Origin: Hydnum rufescens UP504
Taxonomy: Eukaryota; Basidiomycota; Agaricomycetes; Cantharellales; Hydnaceae
DNA length: 58,219 nt
Assembly: GCA_014904985.1 (NCBI GenBank)
Contig: MU129201.1
Location: 1-58,219, forward strand
Reading direction: 5' to 3'
Below the pieces are notes generated by a model, which searched no databases, was not told the DNA's origin, and was given only the letters and a program-made list of their open reading frames with translations. The number at the start of each line of letters is the position of its first letter. Position 1 is the stretch's first letter. Positions 29,755-42,330 of this stretch are shown one piece after another. The translations under genes and the position numbers were made by a program.

Positions 29755-31340
29755 CAAGGAGGGGTTAGCAACTGGTAGGGATAGTTCCTCCAACATATCT
29801 ACTATGCAGTCGACTGTGGCTAGGAAACTGTGGCTACCTCTCCATATTATCCTTTTTTCAATTAGCTGTGGGCCATCATCTCAATCATAGTTTCCCTTAA
29901 TTCACACCCAGGCTACATGTCCTCCTGGGATGAGAGTGTCTTCTAGGGCCACAACCCTTCCTCAGCCCATTCGTTCCCTTTTTGGGGGGATGATGTTCAG
30001 ATTTTTTCCCAAATCAACTTCTGTGGACAATTTATCTTCAGTTCACCAGGAGGCAACAAAGGCCTCTTGATCCTTTCAGGTATGGCTGGTGGGTATTTGG
30101 TGTTCACTATCTCCTACTTGCCAGTAGGCTTCACATTCGGGCCTCATGGTATGCAGTTGCCAAGCCCAGTGCATGTTTTCCCTGATTAGGAGGTTGGCGT
30201 TCATTCCTTCCACTACATAGGCTTCAACACCTCATAGTAGTATGGGCCCCAATTGACTATGGAAGTATAGGTCGAGTGTGGCATAACCCAGGCATTTGGC
30301 TTCTCCCATAAGATGTAGTAGTCTCAATTTTAACCACTGTTTAATTGGGGGGGATTGACCCTTCAGAGCTCCCAGACACTTGGTGGACACCAAGGTGGCT
30401 GCGGCTCCAGAATCAGTGACCACCTCAAGTATGGGCGCATTCACATCATTGACACAACATTCCAATTTAAAGGTGTCCATGCCCAGACTAGCCAAACCCA
30501 GAGGTCTTTTCACTGTGGGCTCCAGGGCATATACTTCTTCAGGAAGGACTTTGTCCTTTTTAGTACTTAACTTGGGGACAGGCCCATCCTTACTCGAAGG
30601 AGTGTAACAGGCAGCTCCCTGGGCGATTCATCAGGTATGACAAATAAAATGTCAGTCTCCTCATCCTCTTCCCCACTGCTGAGAGCCTCGTGGGCAGCCA
30701 TCATAGCAGCTTGATAAACTTCTTCTGATCCAGAGGACATGGTGATGTAAGCCTTACAATAAGCAATGTCACATTTGGTACTTGTAGACAGTTTGGTGCA
30801 CTTGGGATCCTTTTTGTAGGAGCCACAGTCATAATCATAATGTAGCTTGCTACCACAGTGTCAACATGGTTGAATAGGTTTCCTTTTAGACCTCATGTCA
30901 CTAAGGTCATACTCATAGTTGGGTCCCGTGGTATTAGTACTGGCCAACATCATGGGAGTATGGAATTGGCTTTGTCTGAGATCTTCCCATACACAATGCA
31001 TTACCTCATTGGTTATGTCTTCAGTTTGCCACATGTTGGAAAGGTTTGATATGGTGAGAAGGGCATCTTCTTGGTCCTTGACCCTGGTGAATAGGGCATC
31101 TGTGTCATGGCAAAGATCCATGTCCACATAGGCCTGCCAAGAAGGTGGAGCATGTTCCATGAGAGTACCTGCCTCCAGGGAGTCAAATGTGGGATCTGGG
31201 ACTTTGGGGGGTGGACGCAGGACCCAATGAGCCCTCACTTTATGGGTCAGCCATTTGGTGGGGGTTTCTCTCTCATGCCCTCAGTTATGGAATCATAGTT
31301 CGTCATAGATAGTAACTTGCTTGTCATACCAATGGGTACC
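29755..31340 (-). pseudogene. gag: gag-protease half of a Ty3-like element (E3a)
   Basis: Read on the minus strand: a gag segment (31238-30861), zinc knuckle C-x2-C-x4-H-x4-C around HCGSKLHYDYDC (30825-30870) with TGA at 30861-30863 where Trp is expected, then an acidic linker and an aspartic protease core VTDSGAAATLVS (active Asp at 30412-30414). The frame continues with several TGA codons to about 29755 (text IIWRGSHSFLATVDCIVDMLEELSLPVANP). The RT that should follow is absent here but is present on the opposite strand at 50292. Family: a Ty3/gypsy type distinct from E1/E2. Confidence 0.78.
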
Positions 31341-31356
31341 TAGTAGTTGGGTCTGC

Positions 31357-33128
31357 TGTGGAAGATAAAAACATCCAGTATCAGAAAATGCGAAATTACA
31401 CCACTTCCAGCCATTGGACAATCACATGACCAATTACAAAATTAATTATGGCTACATGCAGAAACTGAATTCATTCTATAACTCCATCAGTTTTTATCGG
31501 AGAGGTACTCCTATATAATGCTTAGAAAGCTACGATTCACACCTTTCGAACGGTACCAAACACAAGTCTAACAGACCAAAACTGCACTCTCCAGGCCAAT
31601 TTTACTATCAAAATCTGGGATTTCCAGTAAAAAATGAATATCTCCATCAGTTTCACATTCAATCCTCTCAAAACAACTGCGCCTGGAAAGATATAAAAAA
31701 ATTCACATCCAACAGTACTGAGCGCGCAAAGAACAGATCAAAACTGAACTCTACAGAACAATATTACTATCAGAATCAACACCCATCAGTAAACAATGAA
31801 TTTCTGTCAGTTCACATCTGATCTTCTCAGAACCACTGCACCCAGAAAGCTGTTAGAAATACGCATTGAATGATACTAAGAACATCTATTATGGGTGCAA
31901 ACTACTGTTTCTCCATTGAATCCCATCCCACACACTTGTCCCCATTCTCAACCAGCAACAAAACACCTTTAACCATTGGACTATGCTCAATTAATCTCCA
32001 GAACCTGGAGATCCCTTCATTTCACCTCCAGATGCTCCAACTACTCCACAAGCTCAGCAAACTAGTGACCATCATTGCCTTTATTGAATCCTTTAATGTT
32101 CTCTTATAATGAATGAACATATCAACATAATGTATTCCAGCTATGACAAATCACACTCATAAAAGTAGGATGTACTATCCAGAATCTAGACAGCATTATG
32201 ACATCATTCTAATCTTATTCTTTCATTGTATCTACCCACTATAGACCTCCTAGACTATCACTTATGATAATAACTCAATAGCTTTATTACATACTATTTG
32301 CTTCTATGCTCCATGACAGCACCTTCAGATAGGTTATCTTAATAAATAAAGCAGCTAGCACATTTTCTAATATACCATCCCTCCTTATACTCCTCACCTA
32401 ACTGGAAAAATCAACCACTGCTCTAACACATATACTGGTTATCCAATTCTGCTTATAATACTATAGAACTGATACTATCTAAAGCCATCACTAGGAGCTA
32501 AGTATCATTCAAGCGTATGTTGAGACCAAAGCTACTGGAAGACCTATCTTAAATAGCAAAGAATATAACGAAGCAGGATACGTTGCAGAACAATAAGGCT
32601 TGAAATATCTGAAATACCAAGGAATTAAAGTAAAGCCATAATGAACATAACAAGTAGAGCAAATGTAAGAATTGACCACACTACTAAACAAATAACTAAA
32701 CCCTGCCATCTATCTATACCACTACAGAATATCCGCATTTTTATTTTATAGGAACCAGCAGGCAATACACACATAAGGTATCCACAAAATAATCAGTTAA
32801 TAACAAAATGAATGCAACACTGAACAATGTATAACATACTGACGATTTTTACTAAACAAGCATCCCCACATAATAAGCCTTCTATACGACATCTATAGAT
32901 ATACTCAAAGTATATGACTAATACTAGATACACATAAATCACATTCCATTCTCCATAAAATAATAACACATCTTGACAGAGAAGTGATCAACACATCTGA
33001 AACAGTGAACCAGCCATTTGGAATATAAACAGAAAAACCAGTCTCCCATCTACATGCTGGCTGAACCAGATTTTGAATTATTGGACAGTAACATACAAGC
33101 TACCCAAACCCTCTGTCTATACCAAAAA
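31357..33128 (+). mobile_element. LTR-like element L2, copy B
   Basis: Starts TGTGGAAGATAAAAACATCC as copy A (26119) and follows it through TTCACACCTTTCGAACGGTACC, CCCAGAAAGCTGTTAGAAAT, the AATATCCGCATTTTTATTTT stretch (32728) and GTCTCCCATCTACATGCTGGCTGAACC (33041). Copy B is longer and more diverged in its middle. The end is approximate. No coding region. Confidence 0.6.
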
Positions 33129-35639
33129 GTGAGGCCACATCCAGGAGGAAGAGAAGGAAGGATGTCAGGACTAACTAACGAGATGACACTATGGTTGTCT
33201 AGTACATACCAAGACACACCTATTCAATCCACTACACACACTTAACACCTAAGCAACATAGCCACTACCACCAATCAACCACCAACTAGAACATCACCCC
33301 CATATAACACCCATACACCAACAATTGCCATCAACAACAGCATACGTCCATACATCCCCTCTATACTGAGCATGAGGTTGGCACACCAGTATACTCAGAT
33401 CACCATTCTCGATCTGCATGTTTGTCACTAAGTGAACCAAGATATTTCAATAGTATGTGACAATGGAATACCACCACGCAAATGTACCCATCATGGACCA
33501 CCTCAATAAATCCCATACCCCTATAGTGGAGACCCCTGGTCATAGGATAATCAGGGTCTATATGAGCCTGTAATAAGAAGCTTCTGCTAAGAATACACAA
33601 GATCATTATAAAGCTACATGGCACCACTAATCCGGTGATGGTTTTGCCGAATCAGCAAACAAAGGGTCATGTCACAGATCATTGATTCTTCTACCCTCAC
33701 TACTTTGCTTATGAATCTTTATAATTATACTGACAGCTGTGATAGATATCATTATATTAACATATATGTATATGTAATTAAATATATCCGTGAAGCCTCA
33801 TCCTGATGACAGAGAAGATGTCTCAAATTCAATAACAATTATAACTTCACTAATCATGGCAATTATCTTAGGTAAGGATGAATAGTATCAACATCAAACA
33901 TGAGTTTGCTCTTTTCTCTCACAACAAATGTTGTATCAGGCTCATAGTCAACACTCTGATATAGGGGATCAAGTATCACACTTCAGCACTCACAATGTGG
34001 TCACTAACTACTCTCAATGAATATCTGAGACTTGATAAAATGATACACACAAATCTCCATGAATCGAAAGACTTTCAGATATATATATCGGGCAGGTCAC
34101 ACAACAATATCATAATACAACAAACGCACACACTCAGATCATGAGTGGACATCTAGCATTTGAGAAATCCCAATTGCTCCTTACTATGATTTTGAGATAG
34201 ATTTTACATTGATTGCTCAGTATTTCAATATTCAGAGATTCTCATGGAATAACCCATACACAAACAAGACATCAAAAGAAATCCAGAAATCTAATAATGT
34301 CAGAGCAAATTGAGAGGATTTCACAAAATGCATTAGAGGCACTCAGTATGCTAGGGTGCTATATAATATTCTGGATGAACCATCACCAATCAATATCTGA
34401 CAGTCCGCTTCATGGCGCATCAGTGTGCATGTGAACATAGGACTCAGATACATCATACATGAAGATTGACACAATGAACTGAAGTGATGGATACCTACGA
34501 CCCCTCCCATCAACGAACACCCAACCTACAAACCACCCCACACCCCCGACCACCCCAGACCCACTCTCCCCCACAACCCACACTCCATAGCCTTGTATAA
34601 AGCCTGATACAATCATTTGTTGTAGGAGAAAAGAACATACTATTGGATGATAGCATAGATAAATTCTGCTCCATGCTAGTAATCAGGTTTGCCGGAATAT
34701 ATAGTTATTTACACTATTGCTACCAGAGTGGAGGCGCATTACATGCCAACTTCCATTCGCATCTCTGAGCAACATAAATACAATAAACGTCACCTAATTC
34801 TTCACTTCACTACAGTGGAGCCTTGACTATGATCAGTGTCATATCCAGTACTATCCATAATAAAGTATAAAAGATTCACAATACTTTATCAATTATAAAC
34901 ATATATATTCCATCTCCTAATGGACTGTCATGGAATGTTACCTACATTGAAAGTAAGATCAATTCGGGCAAAGACCTAACCGCAAGCTAAGGACTACAAT
35001 GGAGTATATTATCTTCACCTTCATGCACCCAACACATACATTACAGTATACACTACAGTCACGACCAATAAGTTAATATGATACCCAAAGTCAATGGTGC
35101 AATTGTCACATGTCACACAAGGTTGTAAACTGGCTTTGGGGGGCATGGTCACACTCATGGAGAACCCCAAGGGCAGAGCCCCATGTACTAGTAGCCTTAC
35201 ATGGCCCAGGTGATGAGAATCAATAAGATCTTTGTTTCTGCTTTACCAGTACCAGTTGAAAGGCTATGCCCCTAATTGCTGAGATGTCCCAGAATGAATG
35301 AATTTGCCTGATGTCACATGTGAACAGTCTTGGGAGGACCCCAGATGCAAATTTCTCAGTCATGCTCCAAAATTGGGAATAGTTGGTTGCAAGAGTACAG
35401 TATACATACATATATGCATCCACAGTAATGCTGCAGACCAAAATAGGTAGATGGACATAAAGAGGAAAAACACAATGTGATAATGGAATCACCAACATCA
35501 ATGCTAGCAATATTGCTGCACAACTGTGTACATGGGCACTTTGCTAACTGTGGCAACTGCCAGTGTTGAGTCTGCTGTTTCAACACTCATTGTACTTCAA
35601 ATGGGACAGTCCCAGGGCCCACTGGGGCCATGGCTTTGT
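33129..35639. other. 2.5 kb AT-rich DNA, nothing firm recognised
   Basis: No ORF with family resemblance on either strand. A C-rich, purine-poor stretch lies at 34497-34590. Near 35535-35575 TGGCAACTGCCAGTGTTGAGTC resembles 55322-55345 and the edge of the palindrome at 23940, so the end may be a fragment of the hairpin-array family. Confidence 0.4.
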
Positions 35640-36790
35640 CAGACAGGCTGAGTGTGGGCACATTATGTGTGCCCAAATCTCAGCTGTCCAACAAGCCTAC
35701 TTCAAGAGAAACCATCTCCCATCTTGCTATCCTCCATCCTCTCCCATACCCTCATGTGGTCCTCCAGGGGGAAGGGGGTTGTTGTTCAAGCTGTGTGTGG
35801 GTGCATTCTATGTGCCCAAATCACAGCTTTTCAACACCCCCACTCTCAAGATGTTCCAGCAATTTTTGGCCTCACTGTTCCTCATCTCCTCCTGCCCTCC
35901 CACTCAACATCACCTGGAATTCTCAAATCTTGGCCAAATTGGGTTTTTGTGGGCTTGTTGGAATCATCTCATTCATCTGCATTTTTCAAGCCTATTTACA
36001 AAGCAATCTGACCATTTTTCATCTCACTATCTCCATCCTCTCCCACTGCCCTCATGTGGTCCCCCAGGGGGAAGGGGGTTGTTGTTCAAGCTGTGTGTGG
36101 GAAATCTGTGTGCCCAAATCACAGCTTTTCAACACCCCCACTCTCAAGATGTTCTGACAATTTTTAGCCTCACTCTTCCTCATCTCCTCCTGCCCTCCCA
36201 CTCAACATCACCTGGAATCCTCAAACCTTGGCCAAATTGGGTGTTCATGGGCTTTTTGGAATTGCCTTGTTTGTCTGCATCTTTAAAGCCTATTTACAAA
36301 GCAATCTGACCATTTTTCATCTCACTATCTCCATCCTCTCCCACTGCCCTCATGTGGTCCCCCAGGGGGAAGGGGGTTGTTGTTCAAGCTGTGTGTGGGT
36401 GCATTCTGTGTGCCCAAATCACAGCTTTTCAACACCACCACTCTCAAGATGTTCCAACAATTTTTGGCCTCACTGTTCCTCATCTCCTCCTGCCCTCCCA
36501 CTCAACATCACCTGGAATTCTCAAATCTTGGCCAAATTGGGTGTTCGTAGGCTTTCTGGAATTGTCTCGTTTGTCTGCATCTTTCAAGCCTATTTATAAA
36601 GCAATCTGACCATTTTTCATCACAGTATCTTCATCCTCTCCCACTGTTCTCATGTGGTCCCCCAGGGGGCTAGGTGTTGTTGCTTAAGCTGTGTGTGGGT
36701 GGATAATGTGCACCCAAATCACAGCTTTTCAACACACCCACTCCCAGTCTATTCTGATCACTTCTGGCCTCACAGTTCTTCATCTTCTTC
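35640..36790. repeat. ~300-bp satellite, about 3.5 copies
   Basis: The landmark CTCATGTGGTC recurs at 35751, 36051, 36349 and 36649 (spacings 300, 298, 300). Each unit continues GGGGGAAGGGGGTTGTTGTTCAAGC, TGCCCAAATCACAGCTTTTCAACAC, CATCTCCTCCTGCCC and GGCCAAATTGGGT. The first unit has a deletion and the last is more diverged. Several frames stay open because stops are scarce; no frame is maintained over all units. Confidence 0.88.
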
Positions 36791-37074
36791 TCTGTCACAA
36801 ATGTTGGTCAGTTACCTCTGCTGATCTCAAAAGGCATTCTTTCCCTGGTCAAGGGAATGGATCCTGTGTATTCTCATTGTATTGCAATAATTCCTCTTAA
36901 TTTTGTTGACATTAATTAGAATAGTAGAACAATAACTATAACCACTTGAGACTATTGCTGATAATGCCATATTGCCTGCTGACCCCAAGAAGGGCATTTC
37001 CTGGGTTTCTGGACTCCTTCCTGGTCCCCCTATGCTATGACCCCTCCATGTAGTATTGATATTGGGTCATTTCA

Positions 37075-37200
37075 AATTTCCCATAAGGTCAATTTGAGGA
37101 TTGTCAATTGACATCAAAGAAAATTAGCCCTCATTAGGCCAGCAAAATGACCTCAAATGGTACTCCTTTTGAGGTCAGCCCAAGTGGCTGACCAAGGTGA
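37075..37200. repeat. repeat shared with 55975-56100
   Basis: GGATTGTCAATTGACATCAAAGAAAA and AGGTCAGCCCAAGTGGCTGAC occur in the same order and spacing class at 55995-56095. Similar TGATGTCAA words at 51590 and 52035 suggest a small dispersed element. Confidence 0.6.
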
Positions 37201-37445
37201 CTAGGCAAGGTTCCTTGTAGAGTGACTCCTTGATCCCAGATCTGTAATGTTTGACTAATTCTTCTAATTGTGCAGGGGTGTTCAGATACATGAATGCAGA
37301 CAGTTCCACTGCGAACCTCTCCATTTGTGCCTCTGTTTCTCCCCAGATCTCATTGGAATTAGCACACTGAAATGTATTCCCAGATTCTTTAGTGGGTGAC
37401 TTGTTGGGCAGTGTTGGAGGGATGAAGGGAACTTGTCCAGAATTG
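37185..37445 (-). pseudogene. coding-like fragment of unknown gene
   Basis: On the minus strand the frame from about 37445 runs about 87 codons (text FIPPTLPNKSPTKESGN, then EIWGETEAQMERFAVEL and FMYLNTPAQLEELVKHY) to a TGA at the edge of the 37075-37200 repeat. Composition looks like real protein (helical, acidic), perhaps a Gag-like piece of a decayed element. I do not recognise it. Confidence 0.3.
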
Positions 37446-37684
37446 AAGGAGGAATAGCATGTAATGTGTCAATCTCCCCTTTTATCTTGAAATTGGAATA
37501 TCTCCATCAGTTTTGAAGATTTTAACTTCATTTCTTTTTCTCTATATGTAGCTTATGTCCAATGTTTTCACTTTATATTTAGTCGAAGTCTGGATTGTAT
37601 ATTAGGTATGGCTGGCACACAAATTCAGTAGTTCTCCCCCTCCCTCCAGTTTAAAGCTCCTTGAATAGCTGCTGGTCCCTGGGT

Positions 37685-37692
37685 GATTTCTC
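37685..37692. other. 8-bp target duplication (left)
   Basis: GATTTCTC, repeated exactly at 42793-42800 on the other side of the foldback element. Confidence 0.85.
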
Positions 37693-37718
37693 CACCTAAT
37701 GCACCCTCAAAATAGTAC

Positions 37719-37761
37719 CTCTTAGGTGGTTTGAGTTTGCATCTGCAAACCACCTAAGAGG
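37719..37761. repeat. subterminal hairpin of P1, left (mirrored at right)
   Basis: CCTCTTAGGTGGTTTG, 11-nt spacer, CAAACCACCTAAGAGG. The same hairpin is present near the right end (about 42724-42768). A possible transposase-binding or end-structure signal. Confidence 0.8.
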
Positions 37762-38149
37762 TGTTCTGAGTATAGGTGTGTCTAAGACACACCTGAGGGG
37801 GATTTTTGGGGGATTTTTTTTTTAAGTTCACTATATAGACATGTCTAAAATAGCCCGCCGCAGGCACCGCCCAGGAGGGTTTGTTCACTGGCCGGAGAGT
37901 GTTACAGGTCTAATTTAGGCATGTCTAATAAGATATTTTCTGGAGCCTTAGAGGTGTCTATCATCCTTACTGTGTGTCTACTGGTGTCTAAATCAACATT
38001 TTGAGCCCAAGACCTCTGGTGGCAGTACTAATAGGTGTCTAATGTTGTCTAGATCCAATAATAATCCAATAATAATGGTGCTATTGTGGATGCATGTCTA
38101 CTAGTGTCTAAATTAGAACAAAGGCATCTGCTCAGGGGGAGATCATTAG

Positions 38150-38585
38150 ACATGTCTAGAGATGTCTAGAGATGTCTAGGTGTGTCTAGACATATCTAGA
38201 CACATCTAGTCATGTCTAGACACATCTAGTCATGTCTATAGTCATGTCTACACACATCTAGTCATGTCTATAGTCATGTCTACACACATCTAGTCATGTC
38301 TATAGTCATGTCTAGTCATGTCTAGACATGTCTAGTCATGTCTATAGTCATGTCTATAGTCATGTCTAGACACATCTAGACACATCTAGTCATGTCTAGA
38401 CACATCTAGACACATCTAGACATGTCTAGACACATCTAGACATGTCTAGACACATCTAGACACATCTAGACATGTCTAGACACATCTAGTCATGTCTATA
38501 GTCATGTCTAGACACATCTAGACATGTCTATAGTCATGTCTAGTCATGTCTAGTCATGTCTAGGCATGTCTAGACATGTCTAGGC
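38150..38585. repeat. TCTAGACATG-type short tandem array, left arm
   Basis: Mixed 10- to 13-bp units built from CATGTCTAGA, CACATCTAGA and CATGTCTATAGT. The mirror array in the right arm (41833-42330) is longer and ordered differently, so the arms changed independently here. Confidence 0.9.
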
Positions 38586-41500
38586 AAGGAAAAGGTGCAT
38601 TAGGTAATATCCCATAATAACTTTGGATATCCAGTTACATAATAAAGTGTTTCTTATTTAAAAAAAAGCCTAAATGTGGAAATTGGATGAAGTACATCCA
38701 AATAATATTTAGCCATCCAGCCCAATGGAGGCCCAGGACCAGGGGGAGGTGCCTGGGATGGGTGGAGGGACCCCTAAGGACCCTGGCTGAGTGAAGAAAC
38801 CAGGCCCAGAGCAAGTGGCTAGTGCCTGGAGAGATGGGGGCAGTAAAATGAATACCGGAAATTGCGGAACTTGCCGGATCTGAACCGCTGGGTGGTTCAT
38901 TCTGAAATTTGGCACATGATTGGGGACTATTAGGGCAAAGAACACATTAAAATTTCAGCCAATTCCAATCAGTAGGTATTGAGATATGAGGAAAACAAGT
39001 TTGGACACTGAAAATTAATTTCCTCCCCTTACAGAATACCTGGGAACTTGAAAATTTGCACAGAGTATGATAATATAATGTACTAATTATGTGCCAAAAA
39101 TTATCTCAATCCACCCACTTTAAGGTAGGGAACTGGACAATGGATACCAGAGGCAGTGAAAATTGCCAAACAATACCCAATGAGCAGACTATTCTGAAAC
39201 TTGGCATGTGATTAGACACTGATCAGGTGAAGAACATATTCAATTTTCAGCCCAATCCATGCAGTAGGTACAGAGATATGAGGCAAATAGGTTTCAACCT
39301 TGAAAAGTTGATTTACTCCCCCTACAGACAAGATATGGACTTGAAATTTTACATGGAGTATGACCATGTAATCAAATAAATATGTGCCAAGAATCAGCTT
39401 ATTTTGTTTACTTCTAGGCATTGAACTCCCTTTTCAGGCAAAAAGGGAACAAAAGCCTACCATAAATGTAGAACACTCCACATTAGGACCAAACTAAGTG
39501 GAATAGGCTTAGAATATTATAACACTGCTATATCCAAAAATGAAATACATTGGATGTGTGGAAGTGGTTGAAATTCAGGGGGAGGGGGGGAAGATCAAAA
39601 GTCAATTATATAAGATGCAGAGCAGAGGTTGCTCTAATATAATACCAATAGTTTCATACATATATGGGGAGTATACATACCAAATATCAGCCTGATTGGA
39701 CTCCATCTAGGCACTATTCCACAGCACTCCCCCCTAAATAATAATTTCCTCCCCAGAGCCTTCCATCCATGCAATGGCCCTGAAAATTCACCCTTAGGTC
39801 AGCCAAATACATTCATAACATTCCCCAAAATTTCAGATTCATGACTCCAGTGTGAGAGTTTCCATAATATTCTCAAGTTTCACTGACATACCCCCTCCAA
39901 TTGGGGCACTTCCAGAGCTCCAATGACTCCCATTTTTTGTAGGCCACACCCGGCCACCATTTGAGGCTCAGGCCCAAAATTTCAGCCCATTCTAAGCACT
40001 TTTGACATTGGTCACATGATCAAGATCCCCCCTCCCCCTGCTTCACTCAGTGATCCAATCTGTATGAAAGCTGTTGCCATCTGTAGTAGTAGTATGTAAC
40101 AGTGTATGATTCAAATTTCAGAACATTCCATGCAATATTGATTGAGTTATTCAAGAAATATTCTAGATCTATTCAATTTGGGGGGTAGAGGTACGGTATG
40201 TAGTGAAATTTCACTACATACCGTACCTCTACCCCCAAATTGAATAGATCTAGAATATTTCTTGAATAACTCAATCAATATTGCATGGAATGTTCTGAAA
40301 TTTGAATCATACACTGTTACATACTACTACTACAGATGGCAACAGCTTTCATACAGATTGGATCACTGAGTGAAGCAGGGGGAGGGGGGATCTTGATCAT
40401 GTGACCAATGTCAAAAGTGCTTAGAATGGGCTGAAATTTTGGGCCTGAGCCTCAAATGGTGGCCGGGTGTGGCCTACAAAAAATGGGAGTCATTGGAGCT
40501 CTGGAAGTGCCCCAATTGGAGGGGGTATGTCAGTGAAACTTGAAAATATTATGGAAACTCTCACACTGGAGTCATGAATCTGAAATTTTGGGGAATGTTA
40601 TGAATGTATTTGGCTGACCTAAGGGTGAATTTTCAGGGCCATTGCATGGATGGAAGGCTCTGGGGAGGAAATTATTATTTAGGGGGGAGTGCTGTGGAAT
40701 AGTGCCTAGATGGAGTCCAATCAGGCTGATATTTGGTATGTATACTCCCCATATATGTATGAAACTATTGGTATTATATTAGAGCAACCTCTGCTCTGCA
40801 TCTTATATAATTGACTTTTGATCTTCCCCCCCTCCCCCTGAATTTCAACCACTTCCACACATCCAATGTATTTCATTTTTGGATATAGGCAGTGTTATAA
40901 TATTCTAAGCCTATTCCACTTAGTTTGGTCCTAATGTGGAGTGTTCTACATTTATGGTAGGCTTTTGTTCCCTTTTTGCCTGAAAAGGGAGTTCAATGCC
41001 TAGAAGTAAACAAAATAAGCTGATTCTTGGCACATATTTATTTGATTACATGGTCATACTCCATGTAAAATTTCAAGTCCATATCTTGTCTGTAGGGGGA
41101 GTAAATCAACTTTCAAGGTTGAAACCTATTTGCCTCATATCTCTGTACCTACTGCATGGATTGGGCTGAAAATTGAATATGTTCTTCACCTGATGCAGTG
41201 TCTAATCACATGCCAAGTTTCAGAATAGTCTGCTCATTGGGTATTGTTTGGCAATTTTCACTGCCTCTGGTATCCATTGTCCAGTTCCCTACCTTAAAGT
41301 GGGTGGATTGAGATAATTTTTGGCACATAATTAGTACATTATATTATCATACTCTGTGCAAATTTTCAAGTTCCCAGGTATTCTGTAAGGGGAGGAAATT
41401 AATTTTCAGTGTCCAAACTTGTTTTCCTCATATCTCAATACCTACTGATCGGAATTGGCTGAAATTTTAATGTGTTCTTTGCCCTAATAGTCCCCAATCA

Positions 41501-41832
41501 TGTGCCAAATTTCAGAATGAACCACCTAGCGGTTCAGATCCGGCAAGTTCCGCAATTTCCGGTATTCATTTTACTGCCCCCATCTCTCCAGGCACTAGCC
41601 ACTTGCTCTGGGCCTGGTTTCTTCACTCAGCCAGGGTCCTTAGGGGTCCCTCCACCCATCCCAGGCACCTCCCCCTGGTCCTGGGCCTCCATTGGGCTGG
41701 ATGGCTAAATATTATTTGGATGTACTTCATCCAATTTCCACATTTAGGCTTTTTTTTAAATAAGAAACACTTTATTATGTAACTGGATATCCAAAGTTAT
41801 TATGGGATATTACCTAATGCACCTTTTCCTTG

Positions 41833-42330
41833 CCTAGACATGTCTAGACATGCCTAGACATGACTAGACATGACTAGACATGACTATAGACATGTCTAGA
41901 TGTGTCTAGACATGACTATAGACATGACTAGATGTGTCTAGACATGTCTAGATGTGTCTAGACATGTCTAGATGTGTCTAGATGTGTCTAGACATGTCTA
42001 GATGTGTCTAGACATGTCTAGATGTGTCTAGACATGTCTAGATGTGTCTAGACATGTCTAGATGTGTCTAGACATGTCTAGATGTGTCTAGATGTGTCTA
42101 GACATGACTAGATGTGTCTAGATGTGTCTAGACATGACTAGATGTGTCTAGACATGACTATAGACATGACTATAGACATGACTAGACATGTCTAGACATG
42201 ACTAGACATGACTATAGACATGACTAGATGTGTGTAGACATGACTATAGACATGACTAGATGTGTCTAGACATGACTAGATGTGTCTAGATATGTCTAGA
42301 CACACCTAGACATCTCTAGACATCTCTAGA
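41833..42330. repeat. TCTAGACATG-type short tandem array, right arm
   Basis: Reverse-complement counterpart of 38150-38585, with longer runs of alternating GATGTGTCTAGACATGTCTA. The length difference accounts for much of the arm asymmetry of P1. Confidence 0.9.

Noticed and set aside
35563..36609. ORFs of 85-248 residues in the 300-bp satellite
   Set aside because: Open in all three plus-strand frames because stops are rare; the 298-bp step breaks the frame and no family resemblance is seen.
38709..38945. Similar ORFs of 78-91 residues (38709-38945 minus, 41472-41708, 29153-29428, 49749-50024, 52270-52560 minus)
   Set aside because: They are translations of the same foldback arm segment; they survive as ORFs because the arms are young copies. 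A conserved peptide (GPGPGFFT, PSIPGTTPWSWAPIGLDG) is tempting but lacks any coding context and diverges by ordinary substitutions.
38150..42330. AGACATGTCT words resembling a p53 response element
   Set aside because: A chance property of a self-complementary 10-bp repeat; the factor is animal-specific and irrelevant in a fungus.
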